Shown: piece by piece, positions 31,240 through 40,230 of the stretch
Layout: each line of letters opens with the position of its first letter
Position numbering within the stretch: the first letter of the stretch is position 1
From: Streptomyces sp. NBC_00820
GTDB taxonomy: Bacteria; Actinomycetota; Actinomycetes; Streptomycetales; Streptomycetaceae
DNA length: 64,000 nucleotides
Direction of reading: 5' to 3'
Assembly: GCF_036347055.1 (NCBI RefSeq)
Contig: NZ_CP108882.1
Coordinates: 2,493,001-2,557,000 of the forward strand
Notes under the pieces: generated by a model
Told to the model about the DNA's origin: nothing
Seen by the model: only the letters and a program-made list of their open reading frames with translations
Database searches by the model: none
Program-made: the position numbers and the translations under genes

Positions 31240-32277
31240 ATGAGACTTCTTGTGCTGGGTGGTACGGAGTTCGTGGGACGGGCCGTCGTGGAGGCCGCGC
31301 TCGGGCGCGGCTGGGAGGTGACCGTGTTCCATCGCGGGCGCCGGCGGCCTCCGGCGGGGGTGCGTTCGCTGCACGGCGACCGCACCGCCCCCGACGGCCT
31401 CGCGGCCCTCGCCGCGGACGACGCCGTCTGGGACGCCGTGGTCGACACCTGGTCGGCCGCACCGCGCGCGGTACGGGACGCGGCACGGCTGCTGCGGGGC
31501 CGCGCCGAACGGTACGTGTACGTCTCCAGCCGCTCGGTGTACGCCTGGCCCTGGCCCACGATGGGCGGGGAGGCCGAGGACGGGGCGCTGGTCGAGGGGG
31601 CCGACGCGGGCGCCGGGGCCACGGAGTACCCGCAGGACAAGCGGGGCGGTGAACTGGCCGCCCTGGAGTCCTTCGGCGCGGAGGGCTCGCTGCTGGTCCG
31701 GGCGGGGCTGATCCTCGGCCCGCACGAGAACGTCGGCCGGCTGCCCTGGTGGCTGACCCGGATCGCCCGCGGCGGCCCGGTCCTGGCCCCGGGGCCGCGG
31801 GACCTGCCGGTCCAGTACATCGACGCGCGTGACCTCGCCGAGTGGACGGCCGGGGCCCTGGAGCAGGGGCTGAGCGGGGCGTACAACCTGGTGAGCCCGC
31901 CCGGCCACACCACCATGGGCGAGCTGTTGGAGAACTGCGCGCGGGTCACCGGGGCGGCGGCCGAGCTGCGCTGGACCGACCCGCGGGTGATCCTGGACGC
32001 GGGCATCGAACCGTGGACCCAACTCCCGGTCTGGGTACCGCCGGACAGCGAGCTGTTCCACTGCGTGCACCGTGCGGACGTGTCCCGCGCGGTGGCCACG
32101 GGGCTGGTGTGCCGCCCGGTGGCGGAGACCGTCGCCGACACCTGGCGGTGGCTGACGGAGATCGGCGGCACCGCACCGCTGCGGCCGGACCGTACGGCCA
32201 AGGGGCTGGACCCGGAGGTGGAGGCGAAGGTCCTGGCCGGGGACGGGGACGGGGGTGTAACTGGCACCACCCCCTGA
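31240..32277 (+). CDS. NAD-dependent epimerase/dehydratase (extended SDR)
   Basis: A 345-aa extended short-chain dehydrogenase-like protein. The Rossmann motif is LVLGGTEFVGRAVV at the N-terminus, then YVYVSSRSVYA and YPQDKRGG (YxxxK). Such proteins act on nucleotide sugars or related reductions; here the substrate is not evident. It starts at ATG 31240, 61 bp after the winged-helix gene; the acidic C-terminal tail is variable. Confidence 0.8.
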   Translation: MRLLVLGGTEFVGRAVVEAALGRGWEVTVFHRGRRRPPAGVRSLHGDRTAPDGLAALAADDAVWDAVVDTWSAAPRAVRDAARLLRGRAERYVYVSSRSVYAWPWPTMGGEAEDGALVEGADAGAGATEYPQDKRGGELAALESFGAEGSLLVRAGLILGPHENVGRLPWWLTRIARGGPVLAPGPRDLPVQYIDARDLAEWTAGALEQGLSGAYNLVSPPGHTTMGELLENCARVTGAAAELRWTDPRVILDAGIEPWTQLPVWVPPDSELFHCVHRADVSRAVATGLVCRPVAETVADTWRWLTEIGGTAPLRPDRTAKGLDPEVEAKVLAGDGDGGVTGTTP

Positions 32278-32329
32278 CCGGGGGCTCCGGGCCAGTGTCC
32301 GGGGCGTGCGGGTCGGCCAGACTTTCGGC

Positions 32330-33601
32330 ATGAACACCGACATGAAGAGAGAAGGAGTCCGCGCCCGCTTCCGGGAGGCGGCGCTCGCCGCCGTGCGGGG
32401 GCTCGTGCTGGCCCTGGTGATGCCGCCCCTCTCCGCCCTGGTCTTCACGCTGGCCGTCGCGTCCGTGGCACTCGTCCCGTTCGGCCTCGGCATCTTCACC
32501 ACTCCCGCGATCCTGGGCGCCATACGCGACTTCGCGGACGTCCGGCGCAGGCTCGCGGCCGAGTGGTGCGGGGTGCTGATCCCCGCGGACCACCGGCCGG
32601 TTCCCGGGGACGCCAGTGCCTGGACCCGGACCGTCGTGATGCTGGCCGACCCCGCGACCTGGCGGGACCTGCGGTGGCTGGTGGTCGACATGACGGCCGG
32701 AGCCGTCACCGCGGCGCTCCCGGCCGTCCTGTTCTTCTACCCCTTCGAGGGGTTCGCGGTAGCGGCCGGGCTGTGGCGGGTGCTCGCGGACGGCCGCACC
32801 TACTGGTACGGCTTCGTCCCGGTGACCGGCGGGCCGACGGCGCTCGGCGCGGCCGCCACCGCCGTCGTGCTGCTCTTCGCCGCCTACCAGCTCGCCCCGC
32901 GCCTGCTGACCGCGCACTTCCGGCTCACCCGGGCCGCCCTCGGCGGCGACCGGGGCCAACTCGCCCGGCGGGTGCAGGTACTGACCGAGACCCGGCGCGA
33001 CGCCGTCGACACCTCCGCCGCCGAACTGCGCCGCATCGAGCGGGACCTGCACGACGGGGCGCAGGCACGGCTGGTCGCGATGGGCATGGACCTCGGCACC
33101 GTCGAGATGCTGCTGGAGAAGGACCCGGCCCAGGCGAGGAGGCTCCTCGCGCAGGCGCGCCGCAACTCCGCCGAGGCCCTGGAGGAACTGCGCGACCTGG
33201 TGCGGGGCATCCATCCGCCGGTGCTGGCCGAACGCGGACTCGGCGACGCGGTACGGGCGTTGGCGCTGCGGCTGCCCCTGCCGGCGGAGGTGAACGTGGA
33301 CCTTCCCGGCCGCGCGGAGGCGCCCGTCGAGTCCGCCGCCTACTTCGCGGTCAGCGAGGTCCTCACCAACGCCGTCAAGCACTCCGGCGCCGACCGTCTC
33401 TGGGCGGACCTGCACCACGCCGACGGCATGCTGCGGATCACGGTCACCGACAACGGCAAGGGCGGGGCGGCGGTCGGGGCGGGTTCGGGCCTCGCCGGGG
33501 TGGAGCGGCGCCTGGGTACATTCGACGGCGTCCTGGCCGTCAGCAGTCCGGCGGGCGGCCCCACCCTGGTCACCCTGGAGATCCCGTGCGCGTTGTCCTA
33601 G
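32330..33601 (+). CDS. Sensor histidine kinase (HisKA_3 type)
   Basis: A ~423-aa membrane sensor kinase. The N-terminal half has about four hydrophobic segments (such as LVLALVMPPLSALVFTLAVA and AALPAVLFFYPFEGFAVAAG). The dimerisation/phospho-acceptor segment is ELRRIERDLHDGAQARL (His in HDG) and the ATPase has SEVLTNAVKHSGA and VTDNGKGG with GSGLAGVERRL. The response regulator gene starts 16 bp before its end. The signal is unknown. Confidence 0.9.
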   Translation: MNTDMKREGVRARFREAALAAVRGLVLALVMPPLSALVFTLAVASVALVPFGLGIFTTPAILGAIRDFADVRRRLAAEWCGVLIPADHRPVPGDASAWTRTVVMLADPATWRDLRWLVVDMTAGAVTAALPAVLFFYPFEGFAVAAGLWRVLADGRTYWYGFVPVTGGPTALGAAATAVVLLFAAYQLAPRLLTAHFRLTRAALGGDRGQLARRVQVLTETRRDAVDTSAAELRRIERDLHDGAQARLVAMGMDLGTVEMLLEKDPAQARRLLAQARRNSAEALEELRDLVRGIHPPVLAERGLGDAVRALALRLPLPAEVNVDLPGRAEAPVESAAYFAVSEVLTNAVKHSGADRLWADLHHADGMLRITVTDNGKGGAAVGAGSGLAGVERRLGTFDGVLAVSSPAGGPTLVTLEIPCALS

Positions 33602-34239
33602 CCGAAGACCTCTTCCTGCTGCGCGACGGCCTGGTCCGGCTGCTGGAGGCGTACGGCTTCGAGATCGCCGCCGCCGTCGAGTCGGGACCCGAACTGACCC
33701 GAGCCCTGGCCGAGTTGGAGCCGGACGTGGCCGTGGTCGACGTACGGCTGCCGCCCACGCACACCGACGAGGGCCTGCAGTGCGCGCTGCACGCCCGCCG
33801 GGCGCGCCCCGGGCTGCCGGTGCTGGTCCTCTCCCAGCACGTCGAGCAGCTCTACGCGCGCGAGTTGCTGGCCGACGGCAGCGGCGCGGTCGGCTACCTG
33901 CTGAAGGACCGGGTGTTCGACGCCGAGCAGTTCGTGGATGCCGTACGACGGGTCGCGGCGGGCGGTACGGCGATGGACCCGCAGGTGATCCAGCAGCTGC
34001 TGTCGCGCCGGTCGGCCGGCGACCAACCGCTGGGCCGGCTCACTCCGCGCGAGCGGGAGGTGCTGGAGCTGATGGCGCAGGGCCGGTCGAACGCGGCCAT
34101 CGCCGGGCAGCTGGTGGTGACGGAACGGGCCATCGCCAAGCACACCTCCAACATCTTCGCCAAACTGGGGCTGGAGGTGTCGGACGATGACAATCGGCGC
34201 GTCCTGGCCGTCCTCGCGTATCTGGACCGCGACCGGTGA
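33586..34239 (+). CDS. NarL/FixJ-family response regulator
   Basis: A 217-aa response regulator. Receiver domain: AEDLFLLRDGL, phospho-acceptor Asp in VAVVDVRLPP and conserved Lys in GYLLKDRV. LuxR-type HTH at about 150-205 (LTPREREVLELMAQGRSNAA, ERAIAKHTSNIFAKLGL). GTG start, overlapping the kinase stop by 16 bp, so the two are co-translated partners. Confidence 0.92.
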   Translation: MRVVLAEDLFLLRDGLVRLLEAYGFEIAAAVESGPELTRALAELEPDVAVVDVRLPPTHTDEGLQCALHARRARPGLPVLVLSQHVEQLYARELLADGSGAVGYLLKDRVFDAEQFVDAVRRVAAGGTAMDPQVIQQLLSRRSAGDQPLGRLTPREREVLELMAQGRSNAAIAGQLVVTERAIAKHTSNIFAKLGLEVSDDDNRRVLAVLAYLDRDR

Positions 34240-34421
34240 GCCGGACATCGATTTTTCAACTTCCGCTGCTCAAACGGCATTTGAAACCTGCCCGTGAAGA
34301 AATCCTGTGATGAATCCGTGTGACGGCTGAACACCTCTGGGGCGGCGTGCGTATGGAAGGACGCCGCTTCACTCCTGTCGGGCGCCTCGATGCTGCCCCG
34401 CAAGGAAGTCAGAGGAGTTCC

Positions 34422-35975
34422 ATGGGACGCAACACACGTAAACGCCGTTCGCCGCTGGCCGTCAAGGTCACTGCCGCATCGGCGGCCCTAGCGCTCGGTG
34501 GGGGCGGGCTGCTCTGGGCGAACTTCTACGCCTCGGCGCACGAGTCGGGCCACCAGTCGTGGGGAGGCAACCAGACCAAGGCCGCGACGGCACAGGTCGC
34601 GACGATCACGTGCCCGGACGTGGGCCAGAAGCTCACCAACGTGCCGAACCAGGCGCGCACCGACGTCGCCGGTGAACTGGCCAATCTGGACCGTCAGATC
34701 ACCGACGCCTACCAGCGCCTCGCGACCACCCGGGACGCGCAGGCCCGCGACGCGAGCTTCGTGCAGAACGACATCCTCACGCCGCTCCAGCAGCGGCGGA
34801 AGGTGATCCTCGACCGCATCAAGCTGGAGATCACCCGCGTCGGCGGCACCGCGCCCGGCGACCTGGACACGCTCGCCAACTGCACCGGCACCCCCGCCAA
34901 CCAGACGGGCGGCGGGCAGAACGGCGGGGGCCAGCAGCAGGGCGGTCAGCAAGGTGGCGGCCAGCAGGGCAGCAGCCAGCCGCCGGCGAACGGTGGCCAG
35001 CAGGGCAGCCAGCCGCCGGCGAACGGCGGCCAGCAGGCGAACAACGGCGGGCAGGCCGGCAACGGCCCGGCCGCGGCCGACTTCGTCGACATCACCAAGG
35101 TCCAGCCGAACGTCAAGGGCAAGCCCCGCAACGCCCGTGGTGCGGCGACCGGCACCTTCACCACGCGCTGCGGTGTGAACGCCAACAAGAACCACAACAC
35201 CGACAACGTCATCGTGGCGCCCGGCGTGGCCAACGGCGCGCACCACCTGCACGACTACGTCGGCAACCAGAAGGTCAACGCCTTCGCCAGCAACGACACG
35301 TTCCTGCAGGGCGGCACCAGCTGCCAGAACAAGAGCGACCTGTCGTCGTACTACTGGCCGGTGGTCCGCGTCCAGGACGGCAGCCAGGACTTCGACCAGA
35401 ACTCCGACGGCGGTGGCAAGGAAGGCAACGTCGGCAAGATCCTGGTCCCCGCCCAGGCGCAGATCAAGTACGTGGGCAGCCCCACCGGCAAGGTGGTGGC
35501 GATGCCGCAGTTCCTGCGGATCATCACCGGTGACGCCAAGACCACCACCAACGGTCTGGCCAACGCCAACGCCCACTGGAGCTGCACCGGGTTCGAGAAC
35601 AAGGTCCAGCTGACCACGCAGTACCCGATCTGCCCGCAGGGCAGCAAGGTCGTGCGCACGTTCGCCTTCCAGAGCTGCTGGGACGGGCAGAACATCGACA
35701 GCGCCAACCACCGTACGCACGTGGCCTTCGCCGACGCGAACGGCGCCTGCCAGAACGGCTTCAAGGCGATCCCGCAGCTCACGATGCGCCTCGTCTACAA
35801 CATCACCCCGCCGGTCCTCCAGAACGGCCAGGTGAAGAACGCCTACGCGGTGGACGGTTTCCCGGAGCAGCTGCACAAGCCGTCGACCGACCACGACGAC
35901 TTCATCAGCATCACGACCGGCGGCCTCGCCAACAAGATCGCCAACTGTGTGAACCGCGGTCAGAACTGCTCGTGA
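34422..35975 (+). CDS. Secreted DUF1996 protein with a Gln/Gly linker
   Basis: A 517-aa exported protein. Signal/anchor segment near residues 15-40 ([20 protein letters not shown]), a ~95-residue helical module between Cys residues ([13 protein letters not shown] ... LDTLANC), a Gln/Gly/Asn repeat linker (about 165-215) and a C-terminal DUF1996 domain ([38 protein letters not shown]). DUF1996 proteins are secreted in fungi and actinomycetes; function unproven. GAGGAG precedes the ATG at 34422; two hairpins follow. Confidence 0.85.
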   Translation: MGRNTRKRRSPLAVKVTAASAALALGGGGLLWANFYASAHESGHQSWGGNQTKAATAQVATITCPDVGQKLTNVPNQARTDVAGELANLDRQITDAYQRLATTRDAQARDASFVQNDILTPLQQRRKVILDRIKLEITRVGGTAPGDLDTLANCTGTPANQTGGGQNGGGQQQGGQQGGGQQGSSQPPANGGQQGSQPPANGGQQANNGGQAGNGPAAADFVDITKVQPNVKGKPRNARGAATGTFTTRCGVNANKNHNTDNVIVAPGVANGAHHLHDYVGNQKVNAFASNDTFLQGGTSCQNKSDLSSYYWPVVRVQDGSQDFDQNSDGGGKEGNVGKILVPAQAQIKYVGSPTGKVVAMPQFLRIITGDAKTTTNGLANANAHWSCTGFENKVQLTTQYPICPQGSKVVRTFAFQSCWDGQNIDSANHRTHVAFADANGACQNGFKAIPQLTMRLVYNITPPVLQNGQVKNAYAVDGFPEQLHKPSTDHDDFISITTGGLANKIANCVNRGQNCS

Positions 35976-36008
35976 TCCCCTGACTCCCCCCTCCGGGGGA
36001 TCATGACA

Positions 36009-36046
36009 GAAGGCCGGTGACGGGTCCCCTCCCGTCACCGGCCTTC
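36009..36046. terminator. Perfect bidirectional terminator
   Basis: GAAGGCCGGTGACGGG (36009-36024) and CCCGTCACCGGCCTTC (36031-36046) form a perfect 16-bp stem with loop TCCCCT, between the convergent DUF1996 and lipoprotein genes. A smaller GATCCCC/GGGGGATC hairpin precedes it at 35974-36002. Confidence 0.9.
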
Positions 36047-36071
36047 GCCGTGTGCGCACCGCCGGCGGGGG

Positions 36072-36500
36072 TCAGCCGCCGTGGGCGTGGTGGTCGGCGC
36101 CCACCTCGACATCGCCGCCGAGCGTGCCGCGCAGCGCCTTGACCACGCCGTCGTCGCCGACGGCGACCCACTTGCGGCCGACGAGGTAGTGACCGCCGTA
36201 GTCCTTCGCGTCGTTGATCCACTCGCGCTGGCCGCGGTCGGTGGCGAAGGTGGCGAGGATGAACTTGCCGTCGCCGTTGCGGCACAGGGCCTGGCGGATC
36301 TCGTCGGCGTCGGTCTGCATGTCCGGCTTGCACTTCACCTCGGCGGCGAGACTCTCCAGACTGCCGGTCGCCGCGGTGGGCACCTTCGCCGCGTCCCCAC
36401 CGGAACCGGCGGAGCCACCGGAACCGCCGGAGCCCCCGGCGCCGCATCCCGCCAGCGCCAGTACGGCCGTCACGGCGAGCGCCGCAGGTGTCACCCTCAT
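36072..36500 (-). CDS. Small lipoprotein
   Basis: A 142-aa lipoprotein: signal peptide with lipobox LALAGC (Cys19), a Gly/Ser linker, and a domain with two further Cys (AAEVKCKPDMQ, RQALCRNGDG) and GHYLVGRKWVAVGDD. GGAGGAAC precedes the ATG. Probably anchored on the outer face of the membrane; function unknown. Confidence 0.8.
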   Translation of the reverse strand: MRVTPAALAVTAVLALAGCGAGGSGGSGGSAGSGGDAAKVPTAATGSLESLAAEVKCKPDMQTDADEIRQALCRNGDGKFILATFATDRGQREWINDAKDYGGHYLVGRKWVAVGDDGVVKALRGTLGGDVEVGADHHAHGG

Positions 36501-36636
36501 CTGTTCCTCCGGTCCTGATGGGCCAAGCATGCCGCGCGGGACCCCACCGCGGGGCCCCGACCATCGGATACGGCTCCCGGGCACGGTGCGCTCAATTGCG
36601 GTGACGCGGCGGGCACAGGTGTGCGAGGGTGCCCCG

Positions 36637-37146
36637 GTGAACCGAGACTGGGAAGACCGTACCGCCGCCGCCTGGGCCGCCTTCGACGAGTACCCCGAGG
36701 AGAGGGCGGCCGAGTTCCGCGCCCTGATCGACGGACTCGTCGCCGAACTTCCCGAGGACAGCCCGCTGGGCCCGTTCGAGCGGGCCTGCGCCTGGGACTC
36801 CACCGGGCACTCCGACAAGGCGGTGCCGCTGTACCGGGAGGCGCTGGCGCGCGGGCTCGGCGACGTGAGCCGGTACAAGGCCCGGCGGGCCAGGATCCAG
36901 CTGTCGAGTTCCCTGCGGAACACCGGGGCGCCGGAAGAGGGCGTCAAGCTCCTCGAACCGGAACTGGAAGGCCCGTCGGACGAGTTGGACGACGCCGTGC
37001 GCGCCTGTCTCGCGCTGTGCCTGGCCGACCTCGGGCGCGAGCGCGAGGGGCTGTCCCTCGTCCTCGGCGCGCTGGCCCCTCATCTGCCGCGCTACCAGCG
37101 GTCGATGGCCAACTACGCGCGGCTGCTGGTCGCTCCCGGGGCGTGA
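36637..37146 (+). CDS. Tetratricopeptide-type protein
   Basis: A 169-aa cytosolic protein made of TPR-like helices (ACAWDSTGHSDKAVPLYREA, ARIQLSSSLRNTGAPEEGVK, ACLALCLADLGREREGLSLV). It resembles small tetratricopeptide proteins that mediate protein contacts. GTG start with GAGGG upstream. Divergent from the lipoprotein gene. Confidence 0.75.
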   Translation: MNRDWEDRTAAAWAAFDEYPEERAAEFRALIDGLVAELPEDSPLGPFERACAWDSTGHSDKAVPLYREALARGLGDVSRYKARRARIQLSSSLRNTGAPEEGVKLLEPELEGPSDELDDAVRACLALCLADLGREREGLSLVLGALAPHLPRYQRSMANYARLLVAPGA

Positions 37147-37195
37147 GCCGCCCGCTTGACGGTGACCAACCAACGGCTCGGTCGTTCTCCAGGGC

Positions 37196-39166
37196 GTGCA
37201 GTCACAGGATGTAGCCCAGCGTCACGCACGCACCTCCGCCCGGGCCGACGGCGCGGCCGTCGATGTCGAGCGGGCCGAGGCCGCGCTCGTCGAGCACTAT
37301 CCCCGGCTGGTCCGGCTGGCCTACCTGGTGCTGCCGCCGGGCCTCGGCCGGGGCCGCCGGGTGCTGACCGCGCACGCCCTGGTCCAGCGCGCCCTGCCCC
37401 GGGGCCGCAAGCAGCGGTCCGCGATCCCGGCCCAGGCCGGGGGGCCCTCCGCCCGGTCGGACGCGAGAGCCGGGGAGGGGCGGGACGGCGACCCCGGGTA
37501 CGCCTTCGTCCGCCTGCGGGTCGTGCGTGCGGCGCTGGAGGCGTCCCGTCCGCGCAAGGGCCTGCCCAAGCGCTCCCAACTGCCGCCGCTGCTGCCCCAG
37601 GTGTGGGGCCTGAGGCTGTTCCCGCGCTCCGGTGGCGCCGACGAACTCGCCCTGGACCAGCGGCTGTCCGCGCTGTCCGGTCCGGCGCGCGCCGCCTATG
37701 TGCTGCGCGGCCTGGAGCGGCTGCCCGACACCGACGTACGCCGGATCCTCAAGTCCGCGGGTGTCACGCGTGCCGAGCCCGTGCTGGCCGAGGCCAACGG
37801 GGTGCCCGAGCAGTACACCCTGCTCGCCTCCCCCGAGTTCGACGCCTGCACGCTCCAGGCCCGCCCCACCGAGCTGGTACGCCGGCGCCAGCACGTCAAG
37901 GCGGCGCTCGCCGCGGCGGCCGCGCTCGCGGTGTGCGGCGCGCTGGTCGCCATGCCGGGCGGCGGCTGGGGCCCGGACGGCGCCGCCGCGCCCGCCTACG
38001 CGGAGAACCCGGCCGCCGAGGCCGCCCTGGACCCCGGCAGGCTGACCCGTGTGGCCCCGGCGCTCTGGAAGACCTCGGCGCGCACCGACTTCTCCGTGTG
38101 GCCCGCGCGCGGCCCGCTCACCGGCGACCGGACCCTGCTGCGCCGCGCCCTCGCGGTCTGGGCGCGCCCGGGCGCCGCGGTCCGCGTCTCGGCGACCCCC
38201 GGCACCCAGACCGGCGGCCCGGCGGGCCCGCCGCAGCTGCTGTACGCGGGCGACGTCGACACCGCGCGTGTGGTGATCCTCTACGACGGGCTGCGCATCA
38301 CCCGCTACGCCGAGCCGGTGGACGGCACCCAGGGCGCGGCGCTCGACTTCGCCCGCGTGGACGGGGCGAGCGGCGCCGAGGCGAGCGCGCTGGTGCTCGG
38401 CCGCTCCGACGGCAACGTCCGCTATCTGACCGCGCCCTGGGTGCGCGGGGCCGCCGAGCGCGACCTGACGAAGCCGGACGCGGAGCCCGCCGCCCTCGCC
38501 CTCACCGACGGCGTCACCGCGTCGCTGGCCAGTCCCGCGCTGCGGCCCGGCGGCTGCGACTCGTGGAACGTGCTCCAGCTGACCGACGCCACCGGCACCC
38601 GGCTCGCCACCGACCTGGGCGAGTTGGTGCCGGCCCGCCTCACCGCCGGCCGGCCGGGCTCGGCCGGTGAGGCGTCCGGCGCGGACGGCCTGCGGGCCTG
38701 GGCGCCGTTCGCCTGCTCGCTGGCCGCGGAGCGCTCCGCCGGAGTGCGCAGCGTGAACGCGTGGGCGTACGCGCGGCAGCCGCTGCCGGACGGAAGCGGC
38801 GCCGGCACCTGGGTGTGCACGCGGGGCGAGACCTGGCGCGGTGACGGGACGGCCGCGCTGGCCCAGTTCCGCACGCCGGGCGGCCCGGTCGGGGCGGTGG
38901 TGGCCAAGGGCGCGGACGTACCCGCGTGCGGCCCCCGCGATCCGCACGTGCTGGCCGGGGTGCTGTGGAAGTCCGGGGCCGGGAACTGGTACCTGCTGGC
39001 GGCGGGCGACCCGGACACCGCGTCGGTCCGGGCCACGGGCGGGGTCACGGGCGGGGTCACGGCGTCCGGGACAGGCCCCGTGCTGACGGCACCGGCCGCG
39101 CAGGGCGCCCAGGCCGACCTGACGGGGACGCTGACCGACGGGCGACGGATCAACGGGCTGCGCTAG
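37196..39166 (+). CDS. Large membrane-anchored protein with a sigma-factor-like N-terminus
   Basis: A 656-aa protein. The N-terminal ~190 residues look like an ECF-sigma-type fold (ALVEHYPRLVRLAYLVLPPG, LERLPDTDVRRILKSAGV) but lack clear promoter-binding motifs. One membrane segment follows at about 230-250 (ALAAAAALAVCGALVAMPGG), then a ~400-residue Pro/Gly-rich extracellular part with several Cys (ALRPGGCDSWNVLQL, GTWVCTRGETW). The layout recalls anti-sigma or sigma-like membrane proteins of Streptomyces. GTG start; function uncertain. Confidence 0.7.
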   Translation: MQSQDVAQRHARTSARADGAAVDVERAEAALVEHYPRLVRLAYLVLPPGLGRGRRVLTAHALVQRALPRGRKQRSAIPAQAGGPSARSDARAGEGRDGDPGYAFVRLRVVRAALEASRPRKGLPKRSQLPPLLPQVWGLRLFPRSGGADELALDQRLSALSGPARAAYVLRGLERLPDTDVRRILKSAGVTRAEPVLAEANGVPEQYTLLASPEFDACTLQARPTELVRRRQHVKAALAAAAALAVCGALVAMPGGGWGPDGAAAPAYAENPAAEAALDPGRLTRVAPALWKTSARTDFSVWPARGPLTGDRTLLRRALAVWARPGAAVRVSATPGTQTGGPAGPPQLLYAGDVDTARVVILYDGLRITRYAEPVDGTQGAALDFARVDGASGAEASALVLGRSDGNVRYLTAPWVRGAAERDLTKPDAEPAALALTDGVTASLASPALRPGGCDSWNVLQLTDATGTRLATDLGELVPARLTAGRPGSAGEASGADGLRAWAPFACSLAAERSAGVRSVNAWAYARQPLPDGSGAGTWVCTRGETWRGDGTAALAQFRTPGGPVGAVVAKGADVPACGPRDPHVLAGVLWKSGAGNWYLLAAGDPDTASVRATGGVTGGVTASGTGPVLTAPAAQGAQADLTGTLTDGRRINGLR

Positions 39167-39170
39167 GCGG

Positions 39171-39272
39171 CTCGGTGACGCTCCTTGGTGACACGTCTGG
39201 GCAACACGCACCACCGGCGCCCTTGGCCACGCACCTTGGTGACACGCCTCGGTGACGCTCCTTGGTGACACG
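39171..39272 (+). repeat. 25-bp direct repeat upstream of the di-iron gene
   Basis: An exact 25-bp sequence beginning CTCGGTGACGCTCC occurs at 39171-39195 and 39248-39272; its last 13 bases CCTTGGTGACACG occur a third time at 39234-39246. The last copy ends about 60 bp before the ATG of the PF10118 gene. Confidence 0.8.
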
Positions 39273-39333
39273 AATGTAAACAAGGCCGTGCGCGGGGGTT
39301 CTCAGGCGACTTACCCCTCAGTACATTGACGCC

Positions 39334-40230
39334 ATGTCTAACACGCAGGCCCGGCCGGTGGAGTCCGAGCGCGTCGCGCTCAAGGCCCGCGACGTGTCCT
39401 TCTCGTGGGAGGACACGCCGCTGCACTGGGTGCCCGGCGACCCGTTCACCACGCACACGATCAATGTGCTGCACCTGCTGCTGCCCGCCGGTGAGCGCTG
39501 GTTCGTGCACGTGTACAAGCAGGCGCTGCCGCTCATCCAGGACGACCGGCTGCGCGAGGACGTCATCGGCTTCATCGGGCAGGAGGCGATGCACTCCCAG
39601 GCCCACGACGAGGTGCTCCCGCACCTGCGCGAGCAGGGCCTGGACCCGACGCCGTACACCGCGCAGGTCGACTGGTTCTTCGAGAAGCTCCTCGGCGACC
39701 GCACCCTGCCGCCGGGCCGGGCACGCCGCTGGTGGCTGCTGGAGCGGATCGCGCTGATCGCGGCCATCGAGCACTACACCGCCTTCCTCGGTGACTGGGT
39801 GCTCAACGCCGACGAGCTCGACCGGCGGGGCGCCGACCCGACCATGCTGGACCTGCTGCGCTGGCACGGCGCCGAGGAGGTCGAGCACCGCTCGGTCGCC
39901 TTCGACCTGTTCCTGCACGTCGACGGCGGCTACCGGCGCCGGGTGCGCACCTGGTCGCTGGCGTTCGCGGCGCTGATGTTCCTGTGGCAGCGCGGGGCCC
40001 GCTTCTTCATGGAGAACGACCCGACCCTGGTGGACGGCAGGGCCACCTTCAAGGAGTTCTACCTGAGCGGCCGCCGGGGCACCCTGCCGAGCACCCCGGC
40101 CCTGCTGAGGTCGATCCCGCGCTACCTCGGCCACGCCTACCACCCCTCCCAGGAGGGCTCCACCGCCCAGGCGGTCGCCTACCTGGCCTCCTCCCCCGCC
40201 GCGCGCGCCGCGGAGAAGGAAGCGCCGTGA
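39334..40230 (+). CDS. PF10118 ferritin-like di-iron protein ('metal-dependent hydrolase')
   Basis: A 298-aa protein of the family annotated as metal-dependent hydrolase. Its metal-binding sequences are EAMHSQAHDEV, IEHYTAFL and EEVEHRSVAF, the E-xx-H pattern of a di-iron four-helix bundle. Its stop overlaps the start of a ferredoxin reductase, so it is more likely an oxygen-activating enzyme fed with electrons by that partner than a hydrolase. Substrate unknown; other such proteins act on fatty acids or hydrophobic compounds. Confidence 0.8.
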   Translation: MSNTQARPVESERVALKARDVSFSWEDTPLHWVPGDPFTTHTINVLHLLLPAGERWFVHVYKQALPLIQDDRLREDVIGFIGQEAMHSQAHDEVLPHLREQGLDPTPYTAQVDWFFEKLLGDRTLPPGRARRWWLLERIALIAAIEHYTAFLGDWVLNADELDRRGADPTMLDLLRWHGAEEVEHRSVAFDLFLHVDGGYRRRVRTWSLAFAALMFLWQRGARFFMENDPTLVDGRATFKEFYLSGRRGTLPSTPALLRSIPRYLGHAYHPSQEGSTAQAVAYLASSPAARAAEKEAP

